Part shown: one piece after another, positions 52,626 to 61,613 of the stretch
Layout: each line of letters opens with the position of its first letter
How positions within the stretch are numbered: the first letter of the stretch is position 1
The notes under the pieces: model-generated
What the model was told of the DNA's origin: nothing
What the model saw: only the letters and a program-made list of their open reading frames with translations
The model's database searches: none
Source: Mesorhizobium sp. CA14
GTDB lineage: Bacteria > Pseudomonadota > Alphaproteobacteria > Rhizobiales > Rhizobiaceae
Assembly: GCF_020165195.1 (NCBI RefSeq)
Contig: NZ_JAIUHR010000033.1
Coordinates: 1-64,000 of the forward strand
DNA length: 64,000 bases
Reading direction: 5' to 3'
Made by a program: the position numbers and the translations under genes

Positions 52626-53729
52626 CTATCCGGCGTGCCGCAGGCTGACGCCGCTGCCCTTGTCGAACATCACCACCTTGTCCGGATTCCAGGCAAAGCG
52701 CACCGGCTGTTCGATCGCGACGTCGGTCCTGGCCGGCACGGTCGCCCGCAGCATCGTGTCGCCGACCCTGAGCGTCAGGATCTTCTCCACGCCATGGTTC
52801 TCGACATCGTGGACGCTTGCCTCGACCGGCGCCCCGCTCTCCAGATAGACGTCCTCCGGACGAATGCCGAAGACGAGCGGGCGACCATCGGTCGCGCCGC
52901 TCGCCCGGCCCCCGCCAAAGCTCTTGGCCGCAATTGTGAGCGGCAGTTCGAAATTCACCGGCGCCATCACGGCGCGGTCGTTGACCAGCCTGCCGTCGAT
53001 GAGGTTCATCGGCGGCGAGCCGACGAAGCTCGCGACATAGGTGTCGCGCGGATTGTTGTAGATCTCATGGGGCGTGCCGGTCTGAACGATGCGGCCATGG
53101 TTGAGCACGCCGACCTTGTCGCCCATCGACATGGCCTCGATCTGGTCATGCGTGACGAACAGGAACGTGGCGCCGAGCTGCATCTGCAGGTTCTTCAATT
53201 CCGTGCGCAGCGCTTCGCGCAGCTTGGCGTCGAGCGCCGACAGCGGCTCGTCCATCAGGAACACGCGCGGCTTGCGCACGATCGCGCGGCCGATCGAGAC
53301 GCGCTGCATCTCGCCGCCGGAAAGCCGGTCGGTCTTGCGGTCGAGCAGATGCTCGATACGAAGCGTGCGGGCGGCGCGCGCCACACGGTCCTTGATCTCG
53401 GCATCCGGCAGCCGGCGGATCTTCGGCTTCAGCGGGAATTCGAGGTTCTGCCGTACCGTGTAGCGCGGATAGAGCGAATATTGCTGCAGCACCAGCGCGA
53501 CATCGCGCTCGGCCGCACCCCAGTCGGCGACGTCGACGCCGTCGATGAAGACCTGGCCCTCGGTCGGCTTTTCGAGCCCAGCAATCAACCGCAACGCCGT
53601 CGTCTTGCCGGCGCCGGTTTCACCGAGCAGCACGAAGAACTCGCCGTCGGCAATGTCGAGGTTGAGTCCGGTCAACGCCGTGTGGCCGCCGAACTTCTTG
53701 GTGATGTTCTTCAGTTCGATATGGGCCAT
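52626..53729 (-). CDS. ABC transporter ATP-binding protein (UgpC-like)
   Basis: This 367-residue ATPase has Walker A GETGAGKTT, signature LSGGEMQRV, Walker B VFLMDEPLSALD and a C-terminal OB-like regulatory domain typical of the sugar-importer ATPases. Its ATG shares one base with the stop of the other ATPase gene (TAATG). Two distinct ATPases in one operon resemble the rhizobial glycerol importer GlpSTPQV (family knowledge), which also uses two ATP-binding genes. Confidence 0.9.
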   Translation of the reverse strand: MAHIELKNITKKFGGHTALTGLNLDIADGEFFVLLGETGAGKTTALRLIAGLEKPTEGQVFIDGVDVADWGAAERDVALVLQQYSLYPRYTVRQNLEFPLKPKIRRLPDAEIKDRVARAARTLRIEHLLDRKTDRLSGGEMQRVSIGRAIVRKPRVFLMDEPLSALDAKLREALRTELKNLQMQLGATFLFVTHDQIEAMSMGDKVGVLNHGRIVQTGTPHEIYNNPRDTYVASFVGSPPMNLIDGRLVNDRAVMAPVNFELPLTIAAKSFGGGRASGATDGRPLVFGIRPEDVYLESGAPVEASVHDVENHGVEKILTLRVGDTMLRATVPARTDVAIEQPVRFAWNPDKVVMFDKGSGVSLRHAG

Positions 53730-54835
53730 TACAGCCTTACTCCGAGTGACTTGCCACTTGCCGTGTCGAAGAAATGCGCCTGCTCGGGATCGATGCGCAC
53801 ATGGACCTTTTCGCCGGGACCCGAGACGTAACCGGCCTTGGTACGGGCGCGCAGCATCTTGGAGCCGACCTTGAGGTCGACAATGTCGAAGGATCCGAGC
53901 GGCTCTATGATGTTCGCCTCGACTGGTATGTAGCCGGGCGCCGCATCGTGCCGGACGAGCACGCCCTCCGGACGGATGCCGAGCGTCACCCCGCCATTGG
54001 CTGCATGCCCGTTGAGCTTGGACAGGAGCTGGCGCGGGAACTCGAAGCCGGCCGGCGCATCGCCGACGGTTACGGAGGCGGCGCCCGCTTGATCCGCGAC
54101 ACTGGCCTCGGCGATGTTCATCACCGGGCTGCCGACGAACTGCGCCACGAACAGGTTTGCCGGATGCGAATAGACATCGTCCGGCGTGCCGACCTGCTGG
54201 ATGAAGCCTTCATGCATGATGACGATACGGTCGGCGAGGCTCATCGCCTCGATCTGGTCGTGCGTGACATAGATCGTGGTCGATCCTTGCTTGACGTGCA
54301 GGCGCTTGATCTCGGCGCGCATTTCCTCGCGCAGCTTGGCGTCGAGCGCGCCGATCGGCTCGTCCATCAGCATCGCCTTCGGGCGCCGCACCAGCGCACG
54401 GCCGATGGCCACGCGCTGCATGTCGCCGCCCGAGAGCGCCGACGGCCTCTTGTCGAGCAGGTCGGTGATGCGCAGGACCCGGGCGACCTCGCGCACGGAC
54501 TTGTCGACCTCGCCGCTGCTCATGCGCGTTGCGCGCAGCGGAAAGGCGACGTTCTCGAACACCGTCATATGCGGGTAGAGCGAGAAGGACTGGAACACCA
54601 TTGCGATGTCGCGATCGGCGGCCTTGAGGTGCTGCACCGCCTTGCCGTCGATCAGGATGTCGCCCTTGTCGATCGTCTCCAGCCCGGCTATCGCGCGCAG
54701 CGTCGTGGTCTTGCCGCAGCCCGACTGTCCGAGCAGCACGATGAATTCGTTGTCGGTGATGGCGAGGTTCAAATTGTGGATGACCTGGACGGCACCGAAG
54801 AATTTCTCGATGCCGCGAAGTTCGATCTGTGTCAC
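53729..54835 (-). CDS. ABC transporter ATP-binding protein (UgpC-like)
   Basis: This 368-residue ATPase has Walker A GQSGCGKTT, signature LSGGDMQRV, Walker B AMLMDEPIGALD and a C-terminal regulatory domain. It overlaps the small membrane protein gene by four bases (ATGA) and is translationally coupled to the other ATPase. The two likely form a heterodimer driving one importer. Confidence 0.9.
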   Translation of the reverse strand: MTQIELRGIEKFFGAVQVIHNLNLAITDNEFIVLLGQSGCGKTTTLRAIAGLETIDKGDILIDGKAVQHLKAADRDIAMVFQSFSLYPHMTVFENVAFPLRATRMSSGEVDKSVREVARVLRITDLLDKRPSALSGGDMQRVAIGRALVRRPKAMLMDEPIGALDAKLREEMRAEIKRLHVKQGSTTIYVTHDQIEAMSLADRIVIMHEGFIQQVGTPDDVYSHPANLFVAQFVGSPVMNIAEASVADQAGAASVTVGDAPAGFEFPRQLLSKLNGHAANGGVTLGIRPEGVLVRHDAAPGYIPVEANIIEPLGSFDIVDLKVGSKMLRARTKAGYVSGPGEKVHVRIDPEQAHFFDTASGKSLGVRL

Positions 54836-55053
54836 TGCCGGGCTCCCTCATGCGTCGCGGCGCCGGTTTCCTCGCCGCGCTCCGGCGCAATCTTCGACGT
54901 GATGTTGAAGCCGATCAGCCCGGCCAGGATGATCGTCACGCCGTAGGAATGCAGGTTAAGGCTCCATGGCTGGCAGAGCGCGACGATGCCCAGCACCATG
55001 AGGATCTGCGAGGCCGGCAACAGGTATTTCTCGTTGATGGCGCGAAAACTCAT
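54832..55053 (-). CDS. small membrane protein of the ABC operon
   Basis: This 73-residue product has two hydrophobic segments (about 13-28 and 35-51) and a charged C-terminus. It lies between permease and ATPase genes with ATGA overlaps at both ends, so it is translated as part of the operon. It is placed like the small integral membrane protein (DUF2160) of glycerol-type importers, but family identity is not established from sequence alone. Confidence 0.65.
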   Translation of the reverse strand: MSFRAINEKYLLPASQILMVLGIVALCQPWSLNLHSYGVTIILAGLIGFNITSKIAPERGEETGAATHEGARQ

Positions 55054-56006
55054 TTGCGGATCGCTCCGAACGTCACGCCGCGCAGCAGATGATTGCGCAG
55101 CAGGAAGGTGAAGATCGCAACCGGCAGCAGAAACAGGAAGGTGCCCGCCGCGATCGTCGTCCAGTCCGGCAGGCCGGAGCCGATCTGCGATGGAATGAAG
55201 GGCGGCGCCGTCTGCGCCCGCCGGTTGGTCATGATCAACGCGAAGGCGTATTCGTTCCAGGCGGTGATGAAGCAGAACACGGCGGTGGCGGCGATGCCGG
55301 TCGCGGCCTCGGGCAGCACGATCTTGAAGAAAGCCTGCATGCGCGTGTAGCCGTCGACGAGTGCTGCCTCCTCATACTCCTTCGGGATCTCGTCCATGAA
55401 GCCCTTCATCAGCCAGACCGAGAAGGACAAGTTGAAGGCGACGTAGAGGATGATTAGCCCGATATGCGAATCGTTGAGGCCGGCCATCCGGTACATCAGG
55501 AACATCGGGATCGCGACCACCACCGGCGGCAGCATGCGCGTCGACAGGATGAAGAACAGCAGATCCGCCTCGCCGGCGATCTTGAAGCGGGAGAAGCCGT
55601 AGGCGGTGAAGGTCCCCATGCCCACCGCCAGCACCGTGCTGATCACCGCCACGATCAGGCTGTTCATGAACCGGTCGGGATATTGCGACAGCTGAACGTC
55701 CTTGCCGACCTTCAACACGCGCTCCCCGCCGTCATAGATGCGCTTCTCCCACCAGGGCGCGGCATCATAGACTTGCGGGTCGACGGTCTTCTGCATCTGC
55801 ACGCGCTTGGTGAAGAGCCGCACGAACGGTGTCACCTCCGGCTCGAACAGCACGGTCGGCGGCACGCTGACGGCGAGTTCCTTCGGCTTGAACGCCGTGG
55901 AGGCGATCCAGTAGATCGGCGCCAGGAAGACCAGCGTGGCGATCAGCACCGCGGCGATGGCGATGCGGTTGAAGGCGACCTCGGAAGAAGTGCGGACGGC
56001 GGCCAT
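55050..56006 (-). CDS. sugar-type ABC permease (MalG-like)
   Basis: This 318-residue permease has an unusually long first periplasmic loop (about 45-115) and the EAA-type loop 'EYEEAALVDGYTRMQAFFKIVLP' that docks to the ATPase. It starts one base after the stop of the MalF-like gene. It works with that partner in the inner membrane. Confidence 0.9.
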   Translation of the reverse strand: MAAVRTSSEVAFNRIAIAAVLIATLVFLAPIYWIASTAFKPKELAVSVPPTVLFEPEVTPFVRLFTKRVQMQKTVDPQVYDAAPWWEKRIYDGGERVLKVGKDVQLSQYPDRFMNSLIVAVISTVLAVGMGTFTAYGFSRFKIAGEADLLFFILSTRMLPPVVVAIPMFLMYRMAGLNDSHIGLIILYVAFNLSFSVWLMKGFMDEIPKEYEEAALVDGYTRMQAFFKIVLPEAATGIAATAVFCFITAWNEYAFALIMTNRRAQTAPPFIPSQIGSGLPDWTTIAAGTFLFLLPVAIFTFLLRNHLLRGVTFGAIRK

Positions 56007-56007
56007 G

Positions 56008-56913
56008 TCAGCGCTCCTTCACCTTGTTGAGATACTTCACGTAGAGGTTGGTGATCGCCAGCACCATGATCAGGACGATGTAGGCCAACGCGCAGGACTT
56101 GCCCGTATCCCATTGCTGGAAGGCCTGCTTGTAAAGCCGGATTGCGATCAGCTCGGCCGTCGGCTGAGTGGTCATGGTGTAGGCGATGTCGAAGGTCTTG
56201 AAGGCTTCCATGGTGCGGAAGATCAGCGCGATCAATAGAATCGGCGAGACCAGCGGCAAGGTGATGCGGGTGAAAGTGTACCACCATCCGGCACGGTCGA
56301 TCGCGGCCGCCTCGTAGAGATGCTGCGGCACCGCCGAGAGTCCGGCGAGCGAGAGCAGCATGACGAAAGGCGACCACATCCAGATATCGGTGATCGCGAC
56401 CGCATAGAGCGCGCTGTCGGGATTGGAGAGCCAGGCGAAGTCGCCGAGCCTGAACACATAGTTGATCGGTCCCCAGGACGGGCTATAGAGCAATTGCCAG
56501 AACAGGCCGACGACCGCCGCCGACATCATCATCGGCAACAGCAGAAGCGTGGTGATCAGGCCCTTCATCGGGAAGCTGCGGTTGAGCAGAAGGGCGAGGC
56601 CGAAGCCGACGATCATCTGCCCGGCCACCGACACGATGACGTATTTCGCCGTGATGACGAAGTTCGACCAGATGTGGTCGTCGCTCAGCAGCTCGCGATA
56701 ATTCTGCAAGCCGACGAACTGCCAGGGCTCCGCGCGGTTGGCCGCGAAATTGGTGAAGGAATAGCCGAGCGAATAAATCAGCGGAAAAATGTTGAAGACG
56801 ATCAGAAAGACCAGCGTCGGGATGATGAACAGGTTGCGGATGGTCAGATCGGACCAGCCGCGCGCGGCGGCCCTGGACGCGGGATCAAGATTGGTGAGGG
56901 CTACCGAAGCCAA
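56008..56913 (-). CDS. sugar-type ABC permease (MalF-like)
   Basis: This 301-residue permease has six hydrophobic segments and the EAA loop 'LYEAAAIDRAGWWYTFTRITLP'. It lies one base from the MalG-like partner and 64 bases after the binding-protein gene; together they form the transport channel. Confidence 0.9.
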   Translation of the reverse strand: MASVALTNLDPASRAAARGWSDLTIRNLFIIPTLVFLIVFNIFPLIYSLGYSFTNFAANRAEPWQFVGLQNYRELLSDDHIWSNFVITAKYVIVSVAGQMIVGFGLALLLNRSFPMKGLITTLLLLPMMMSAAVVGLFWQLLYSPSWGPINYVFRLGDFAWLSNPDSALYAVAITDIWMWSPFVMLLSLAGLSAVPQHLYEAAAIDRAGWWYTFTRITLPLVSPILLIALIFRTMEAFKTFDIAYTMTTQPTAELIAIRLYKQAFQQWDTGKSCALAYIVLIMVLAITNLYVKYLNKVKER

Positions 56914-56977
56914 CTTTGTCTCCTGAAAATAGGAATGCCGGAGGGGAAACCCTCCTCCGGCATTCTGACTGTGATGC

Positions 56978-58294
56978 TTACTTGTAGCGGTTGTACTTGG
57001 TGAAGGTCGCCTTCCAGTCGGCAGCGGTCTTGTCGAGCGCCTCCTGGGCGGTGCCCTTGCCGCCGACCACGAATGGATAGATGTTCTGGTTCAGCTGATC
57101 GAGCACTTCGGCGTATTCAGGCGTTGCCCAGAAGTCCTTGACCATGAACATCGTGTCGTAGAACGCCTTGTTGTAGGGCGTTGCGTTCTGGAAAGCTTCG
57201 GACTTGAGCACAGCCTGACTGCATGTGTAACCGCCGAGCTCGGCCCACTTCTTCTGCGTCTCGTCCTTGATGAACCACTCAAGGAACTTCATCGCCTCGT
57301 CCTTGTTCTTCGAGTACGAGATGACGGAGATGCCCTGGCCACCGAGAGCGGCGAAGCGCTTGCCGTCGGGCCCGGCCGGGTTGGCGAAGAAGCCGGTGAC
57401 GTCGGCGTAAGGGTTGGTGGCCTTATTCACCAGCGGCGGGAAGAAGGCGAAGAAGTTCATGCTCATCGCGGCGAGGCCACCGGTGATTGCCTGGTTATCT
57501 TCCACGAAGAAGGTTTTGCCCCAGCCCGGAGGCGTGAACTTGTAGAGTTGCTTGTACATGTCGAGGCCAGCTGCGGCCTCTTTCGAATTGGTGATGCCGT
57601 CGACCTTGTAGGTTGCGTAGTCGCCGAGATCCCCGCCATAGCTGAAGATGGCGCTTTCGACACCCATCGCCATCGCGTCATAGGAGTTGTCGGTGTAGAT
57701 GGCTACGCCGTAACGCTTCTGGTCCGGACGGTAGAAGAACTCCGCAATGTCGCGCAGCTGCGCATAGGTCGTCGGCACGGCGAGGTCGTAGCCGTATTTG
57801 GCCTTGAAGGCTTCCTTCTCCTTCGGATCCTCAAACCAGTCCTTGCGATAGGACCAGCCGATGGCGTCGCCTTCCAGCGGGATTGCCCAGTACTTGCTGG
57901 AACCGCCCGGGTATTCGGCGTAATACTTGATGGTCGCCGGCGCCATCACGTCGTTGAGCTTGTGCTTGTTGAAGAAGTCGGTGAGGTCGACATAGTGGCC
58001 TTGCGTCGAACCGGCGCCGAGCCATTGCGAATCGCCGACCACCAAATCGTAGGCGTCGCCATGCGCGTTGAACTCGGTGAAGGCCTTGGTCTGGAAGTCG
58101 GGCCATGGCGTTGTCTGAACCGTGACCTTCACGCCGGTTTCGGCCGTGTAGTCGTTGACGAGTTCCTGCAGGTAGTTGGCCGGATCCCATTCCGCCCAGA
58201 AGATGGTGAGTTCCTTATCCTGCGCGCGGACGGACGTCCCGCAGGCAAGCGCTAGGCCGACACCAGCAAGCACGCTGGTCACTAACTTGCGCAT
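56978..58294 (-). CDS. family 1 extracellular solute-binding protein
   Basis: This 438-residue protein has a signal peptide (LVTSVLAGVGLALACGTSVRA, cut near 23) and the family 1 fold, starting KELTIFWAEWDP. It captures the substrate, likely a sugar or polyol, in the periplasm. ATG 58294 follows AAGGGAGGA. Operator and promoter elements lie upstream in 58450-58490. A substrate cannot be named from sequence. Confidence 0.92.
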   Translation of the reverse strand: MRKLVTSVLAGVGLALACGTSVRAQDKELTIFWAEWDPANYLQELVNDYTAETGVKVTVQTTPWPDFQTKAFTEFNAHGDAYDLVVGDSQWLGAGSTQGHYVDLTDFFNKHKLNDVMAPATIKYYAEYPGGSSKYWAIPLEGDAIGWSYRKDWFEDPKEKEAFKAKYGYDLAVPTTYAQLRDIAEFFYRPDQKRYGVAIYTDNSYDAMAMGVESAIFSYGGDLGDYATYKVDGITNSKEAAAGLDMYKQLYKFTPPGWGKTFFVEDNQAITGGLAAMSMNFFAFFPPLVNKATNPYADVTGFFANPAGPDGKRFAALGGQGISVISYSKNKDEAMKFLEWFIKDETQKKWAELGGYTCSQAVLKSEAFQNATPYNKAFYDTMFMVKDFWATPEYAEVLDQLNQNIYPFVVGGKGTAQEALDKTAADWKATFTKYNRYK

Positions 58295-58646
58295 AGTTTT
58301 CCTCCCTTGTGCGCATTCTACCGTGTCATGCGGGGCCGGCAGCGAAGCCGGCCCTGGTAGTTCCTCCTGTGATGGCATCTCTCCGGTTCCAGGCCTCCTC
58401 GCCCTGCCGGAAATAGATCGCAGCCTTCACTTTCGATCCGCTTTATTCATCTTGATCTGGTATTACCAATTCTGCCTTGACGTCAAGCGCTTTCTTGAGT
58501 GGCTGGCGGCACCAAATAAGCCAAATATCACGACATCTGTCTGTTTTCCCTCGTTTTTCCTACTCCTTGATACGCGAAGGCCTTGTGACGAGCCATTCAC
58601 TCCAATTAACATTCAAAACTGTATCAGCAATCTGGTCGAACCAGAT
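58295..58646. promoter_or_regulatory. promoter/operator region of the sugar ABC operon
   Basis: On the minus strand a TTGACG -35 (58486-58481) is followed by a palindrome TGGTATTACCA (58458-58468) at the -10 position. A second perfect site, TCTGGT-CGA-ACCAGA inside a 19-bp palindrome (58629-58647), lies at the end of the TetR gene. TCAAG...CTTGA around AAGCGCTT (58483-58498) is a third partial palindrome. TGGT-N3-ACCA is the GntR/FadR operator type. No gene is seen here. Confidence 0.65.
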
Positions 58647-59342
58647 TTAACCGATCGTCGCCTCAGGCGTCGCCGACATTCCTGCCGATTTTGCCTCTGA
58701 TTCCGCCATCGTGGCGCGCACCAGCGCGCCCGCAGCCCATTGCGCCACCGACACCATCTCGGCGCTATCCAGCCCCCAGATATCCTTCAGCACCGTCACC
58801 ACCTCGACGCCGAACATCAGCGACAGCGCCTGCGCCAGGCGTTTGAACTGGCGGGGCTTCAGGCGCCCCTTGAGCGGCGCGATCGCATCCTTCAATAAGT
58901 CGACGCGATGGCCGCGCGTGAAGGCGGGTTCCGATCCGAGCGTGCCCGCCTGGCGCCGCGCCCATTGATCGAGGGACAGTTTCAGCGCCGCTTTGAACGT
59001 CGCCTCGAAGGCCTCGATGCGCGGCATCGCGGTCGCGAACAGATCCGCCACGCGCCGCTCGGCATCGCCGGATGCCGACTTCCAGGTGAGGATCGGACCG
59101 AGCCCTTCATCGACCACGGCCTGCACCAGCGCCGCCTGGCTGGGGAAATAGCGGTAGGCGGTCGCGCGCGACACCTCCGCCGCCTCCGCGACCTCGCTGA
59201 CCGAAGGGGTCATGCCGGACTGCATCAGCCTTGTCGCTGTTTCCAGCATCAGCCTCTTTGTGCGGGCGCGAGGCCCCTTCTCGGCGGCCGGCGCCTGGGA
59301 GGCATCATCGCTGGAGGCCGCTTGTTGACGTGAGACATCCAT
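58647..59342 (-). CDS. TetR/AcrR-family regulator
   Basis: This 231-residue protein has a HTH SVSEVAEAAEVSRATAYRYF (about 46-65), then a C-terminal ligand domain. ATG 59342 is used; a start 42 bases upstream would add 14 residues. A 14-bp near-palindrome GATACGCGCGTCTC lies at 59350-59363, between this gene and the divergent Tm-1-like gene, so the protein probably regulates itself and that gene. The gene could also affect the ABC operon downstream. Confidence 0.87.
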   Translation of the reverse strand: MDVSRQQAASSDDASQAPAAEKGPRARTKRLMLETATRLMQSGMTPSVSEVAEAAEVSRATAYRYFPSQAALVQAVVDEGLGPILTWKSASGDAERRVADLFATAMPRIEAFEATFKAALKLSLDQWARRQAGTLGSEPAFTRGHRVDLLKDAIAPLKGRLKPRQFKRLAQALSLMFGVEVVTVLKDIWGLDSAEMVSVAQWAAGALVRATMAESEAKSAGMSATPEATIG

Positions 59343-59349
59343 GTCAATA

Positions 59350-59363
59350 CGATACGCGCGTCT
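59350..59363. promoter_or_regulatory. candidate TetR operator
   Basis: GATACGCGCGTCTC is a near-perfect palindrome (12 of 14 bases symmetric) 8 bases upstream of the TetR ATG, in the divergent space to the Tm-1-like gene. Confidence 0.5.
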
Positions 59364-59498
59364 CAAAAATTTGCAATGGCGCAACGCTGGGCAATAACGG
59401 GGTTCCCCACCAGCGACGAGGCTTTAGCCGAGGAGCTTAAGGATGGGGCAGAAAGGCGGGCGGCAAAGCCGACCATGCCGCACGACGGGGAACCGCGG

Positions 59499-60695
59499 AT
59501 GAAGCGCATCTATGTGGTCGGCACCGCCGACACCAAAGGTGAGGAACTCGCCTTCCTGGCCGATGCCGTCGCGGCGGCCGGAGGCGCGGTCGTCCGTGTC
59601 GATATTGGCATACGCGGCGCGACCGTCCCGGTGGATATCCCTGCCAGCGAGGTCGCCGCGCATCATGCCAAGGGAGCCGGCGCTGTTCTCGGCATCGACG
59701 ATCGCGGCGCCGCCGTTGCCGGCATGGGCGCTGCCTTCGCCAATTTCATCCGCTCGCGGAATGACGTCGCCGGCGTCATCGGCATCGGCGGGGGCGGCGG
59801 CACCTCGATCGTCACTGCCGGGATGCGGGCGCTGCCGCTCGGTCTTCCGAAGCTCATGATCTCGACGCTGGCCTCCGGTGACACCGCGCCTTACGTCGAC
59901 GTCTCCGACATCATCATGATGCCGTCGGTGACCGACATGGCGGGACTGAACAGGCTCTCCCGCACGGTGCTGCACAATGCCGCGCAGGCGATCGCCGGCA
60001 TGGCCGCGAGGCCCGCCTCGACCGATGCCGACAAGCCGGCGCTCGGGCTCACCATGTTCGGCGTCACCACGCCCTGTGTAACCGCGATCGTCGAGCGCTT
60101 GCGCGCCGACTACGACTGCATGGTCTTCCACGCCACCGGCACCGGCGGCCGCTCGATGGAAAAGCTCGCCGACAGCGGTCTACTGGCGGGCGTCCTCGAC
60201 ATCACCACGACCGAGGTCTGCGATTTCCTGTTCGGCGGAGTGCTGCCGGCGACCGAGGATCGCTTCGGCGCCATCGCCCGCACGAAATTGCCCTATGTCG
60301 GCTCGGTCGGCGCGCTCGACATGGTGAACTTCTGGGCCTCACCGACCATTCCGGAAAAGTATCGTGGGCGGCTCTTCTACGAGCACAACCCCAATGTCAC
60401 GCTGATGCGCACCACGGCCGAGGAATGCCGTAGGATCGGCGAATGGATCGGCGGCCGCCTCGCCCGATGCGACGGCCCGGTCCGTTTCCTCATCCCGGAA
60501 AAGGGCGTCTCGGCGCTGGATATCGAAGGCGGCGTCTTTTTCGACACGGAGGCCGATGCGGCACTGTTCGATGCCATCGAGCGTACGATCGAGCCGACCA
60601 GGGACCGCACCGTCACGCGCCTGCCACTGCACATCAACGACCCCGCCTTCGCCAAGGCCGCGGTCGAGGCATTTCTCGACATCGCCAAGAAGTGA
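59499..60695 (+). CDS. Tm-1-like ATP-binding (UPF0261) protein
   Basis: This 398-residue protein starts KRIYVVGTADTKGEEL and has GIGGGGGTSI (about 97-106) and 'MFGVTTPCVTAI', markers of UPF0261, which binds ATP in the plant antiviral protein Tm-1. ATG 59499 follows GGGGA at 7 bases; upstream in-frame residues are not conserved. It is followed 12 bases later by a TIM-barrel gene that matches the other half of Tm-1. Bacterial function is unknown; a catabolic or sugar-acid role is an inference from the ABC importer beside it. Confidence 0.88.
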   Translation: MKRIYVVGTADTKGEELAFLADAVAAAGGAVVRVDIGIRGATVPVDIPASEVAAHHAKGAGAVLGIDDRGAAVAGMGAAFANFIRSRNDVAGVIGIGGGGGTSIVTAGMRALPLGLPKLMISTLASGDTAPYVDVSDIIMMPSVTDMAGLNRLSRTVLHNAAQAIAGMAARPASTDADKPALGLTMFGVTTPCVTAIVERLRADYDCMVFHATGTGGRSMEKLADSGLLAGVLDITTTEVCDFLFGGVLPATEDRFGAIARTKLPYVGSVGALDMVNFWASPTIPEKYRGRLFYEHNPNVTLMRTTAEECRRIGEWIGGRLARCDGPVRFLIPEKGVSALDIEGGVFFDTEADAALFDAIERTIEPTRDRTVTRLPLHINDPAFAKAAVEAFLDIAKK

Positions 60696-60707
60696 GACAA
60701 GACAAGC

Positions 60708-61550
60708 ATGGCTGCAATTCCGCGCAAGGAAATCCTGGAGAAATTCCGCAAGATGATCGCCGACGGCGTGCCGATCGTCGGCGGCGGTGCCGGGACCGGC
60801 CTGTCGGCCAAGGCCGAGGAAGCCGGCGGCATCGACCTGATCATCATCTACAATTCCGGCCGTTATCGCATGGCAGGGCGCGGCTCGGCCGCCGGCCTGC
60901 TCGCCTATGGCAACGCCAACGAGATCGTCAAGGAGATGGCCTATGAGGTGCTGCCGGTGGTAAAGAAGACGCCGGTGCTGGCCGGCGTCAACGGCACCGA
61001 CCCCTTCGTCATCATGCCGCTGCTGCTCGCAGAGCTGAAGACGATGGGCTTTTCCGGCGTGCAGAATTTTCCGACTGTCGGCCTGTTCGACGGCACCATG
61101 CGCCAAAGCTTCGAGGAGACCGGCATGGGTTTTGGGCTCGAGGTCGACATGATCGCCGAAGCACACAAGCTCGACCTGCTCACGACGCCGTACGTCTTCA
61201 ATCCGGACGAAGCGCGCGCCATGGCGCGAGCCGGCGCCGACATCATCGTCGCCCATATGGGTGTGACGACCGGCGGCTCGATCGGCGCCACCTCGGCGAA
61301 AACGCTCGACGCCTGCGTGAAGGAGATCGACGCCATTGCCGATGCCGCGCGCTCGGTGCGCAAGGATGTGATCCTGCTTTGCCATGGCGGACCGATCTCG
61401 ATGCCCGACGATGCGCGCTACATCCTCGAGCGCTGCGAGAGACTGCACGGCTTCTACGGCGCAAGCTCGATGGAACGGCTGCCGGCCGAAGCGGCGATCG
61501 CCAGGCAGACGGCGGATTTCAAGGCGGTTTCGCTAGAGCATCGGACCTAA
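60708..61550 (+). CDS. PEP hydrolase family TIM-barrel protein
   Basis: This 280-residue protein has a TIM-barrel pattern: GGGAGTGLSAKAEEAGGIDLIIIYNSGRYRM region near 26-56, ADIIVAHMGVTTGG near 180-193, and LCHGGPIS near 225-232. It is the partner of UPF0261 and, in plants, is fused to it in Tm-1 (family knowledge). The last codons and stop lie inside the repeat element 61534-61585, so the C-terminal tail (SLEHRT) is repeat-derived. Confidence 0.87.
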   Translation: MAAIPRKEILEKFRKMIADGVPIVGGGAGTGLSAKAEEAGGIDLIIIYNSGRYRMAGRGSAAGLLAYGNANEIVKEMAYEVLPVVKKTPVLAGVNGTDPFVIMPLLLAELKTMGFSGVQNFPTVGLFDGTMRQSFEETGMGFGLEVDMIAEAHKLDLLTTPYVFNPDEARAMARAGADIIVAHMGVTTGGSIGATSAKTLDACVKEIDAIADAARSVRKDVILLCHGGPISMPDDARYILERCERLHGFYGASSMERLPAEAAIARQTADFKAVSLEHRT

Positions 61551-61585
61551 AAGTGGAAGCCGGTTTTGGGAAAATCCGATGGTCC
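61534..61585. repeat. inverted repeat element at the 3' end of the TIM-barrel gene
   Basis: GCATCGGACCTAAAAGTGG...CCGGTTTTGGGAAAATCCGATGG: the ends (ATCGGA / TCCGAT) are inverted and the middle AAAGTGG...GGTTTTGG matches the tandem elements at 47391-47497. The stop codon TAA of the TIM-barrel gene lies inside it. Confidence 0.75.
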
Positions 61586-61613
61586 GACAAAAGCGAAAAG
61601 AAGGGATGAGGAA

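Noticed and set aside
58379..58646. tRNA or integrase attachment site near the AT-rich upstream region
   Set aside because: No tRNA-like sequence and no integrase gene in the window.
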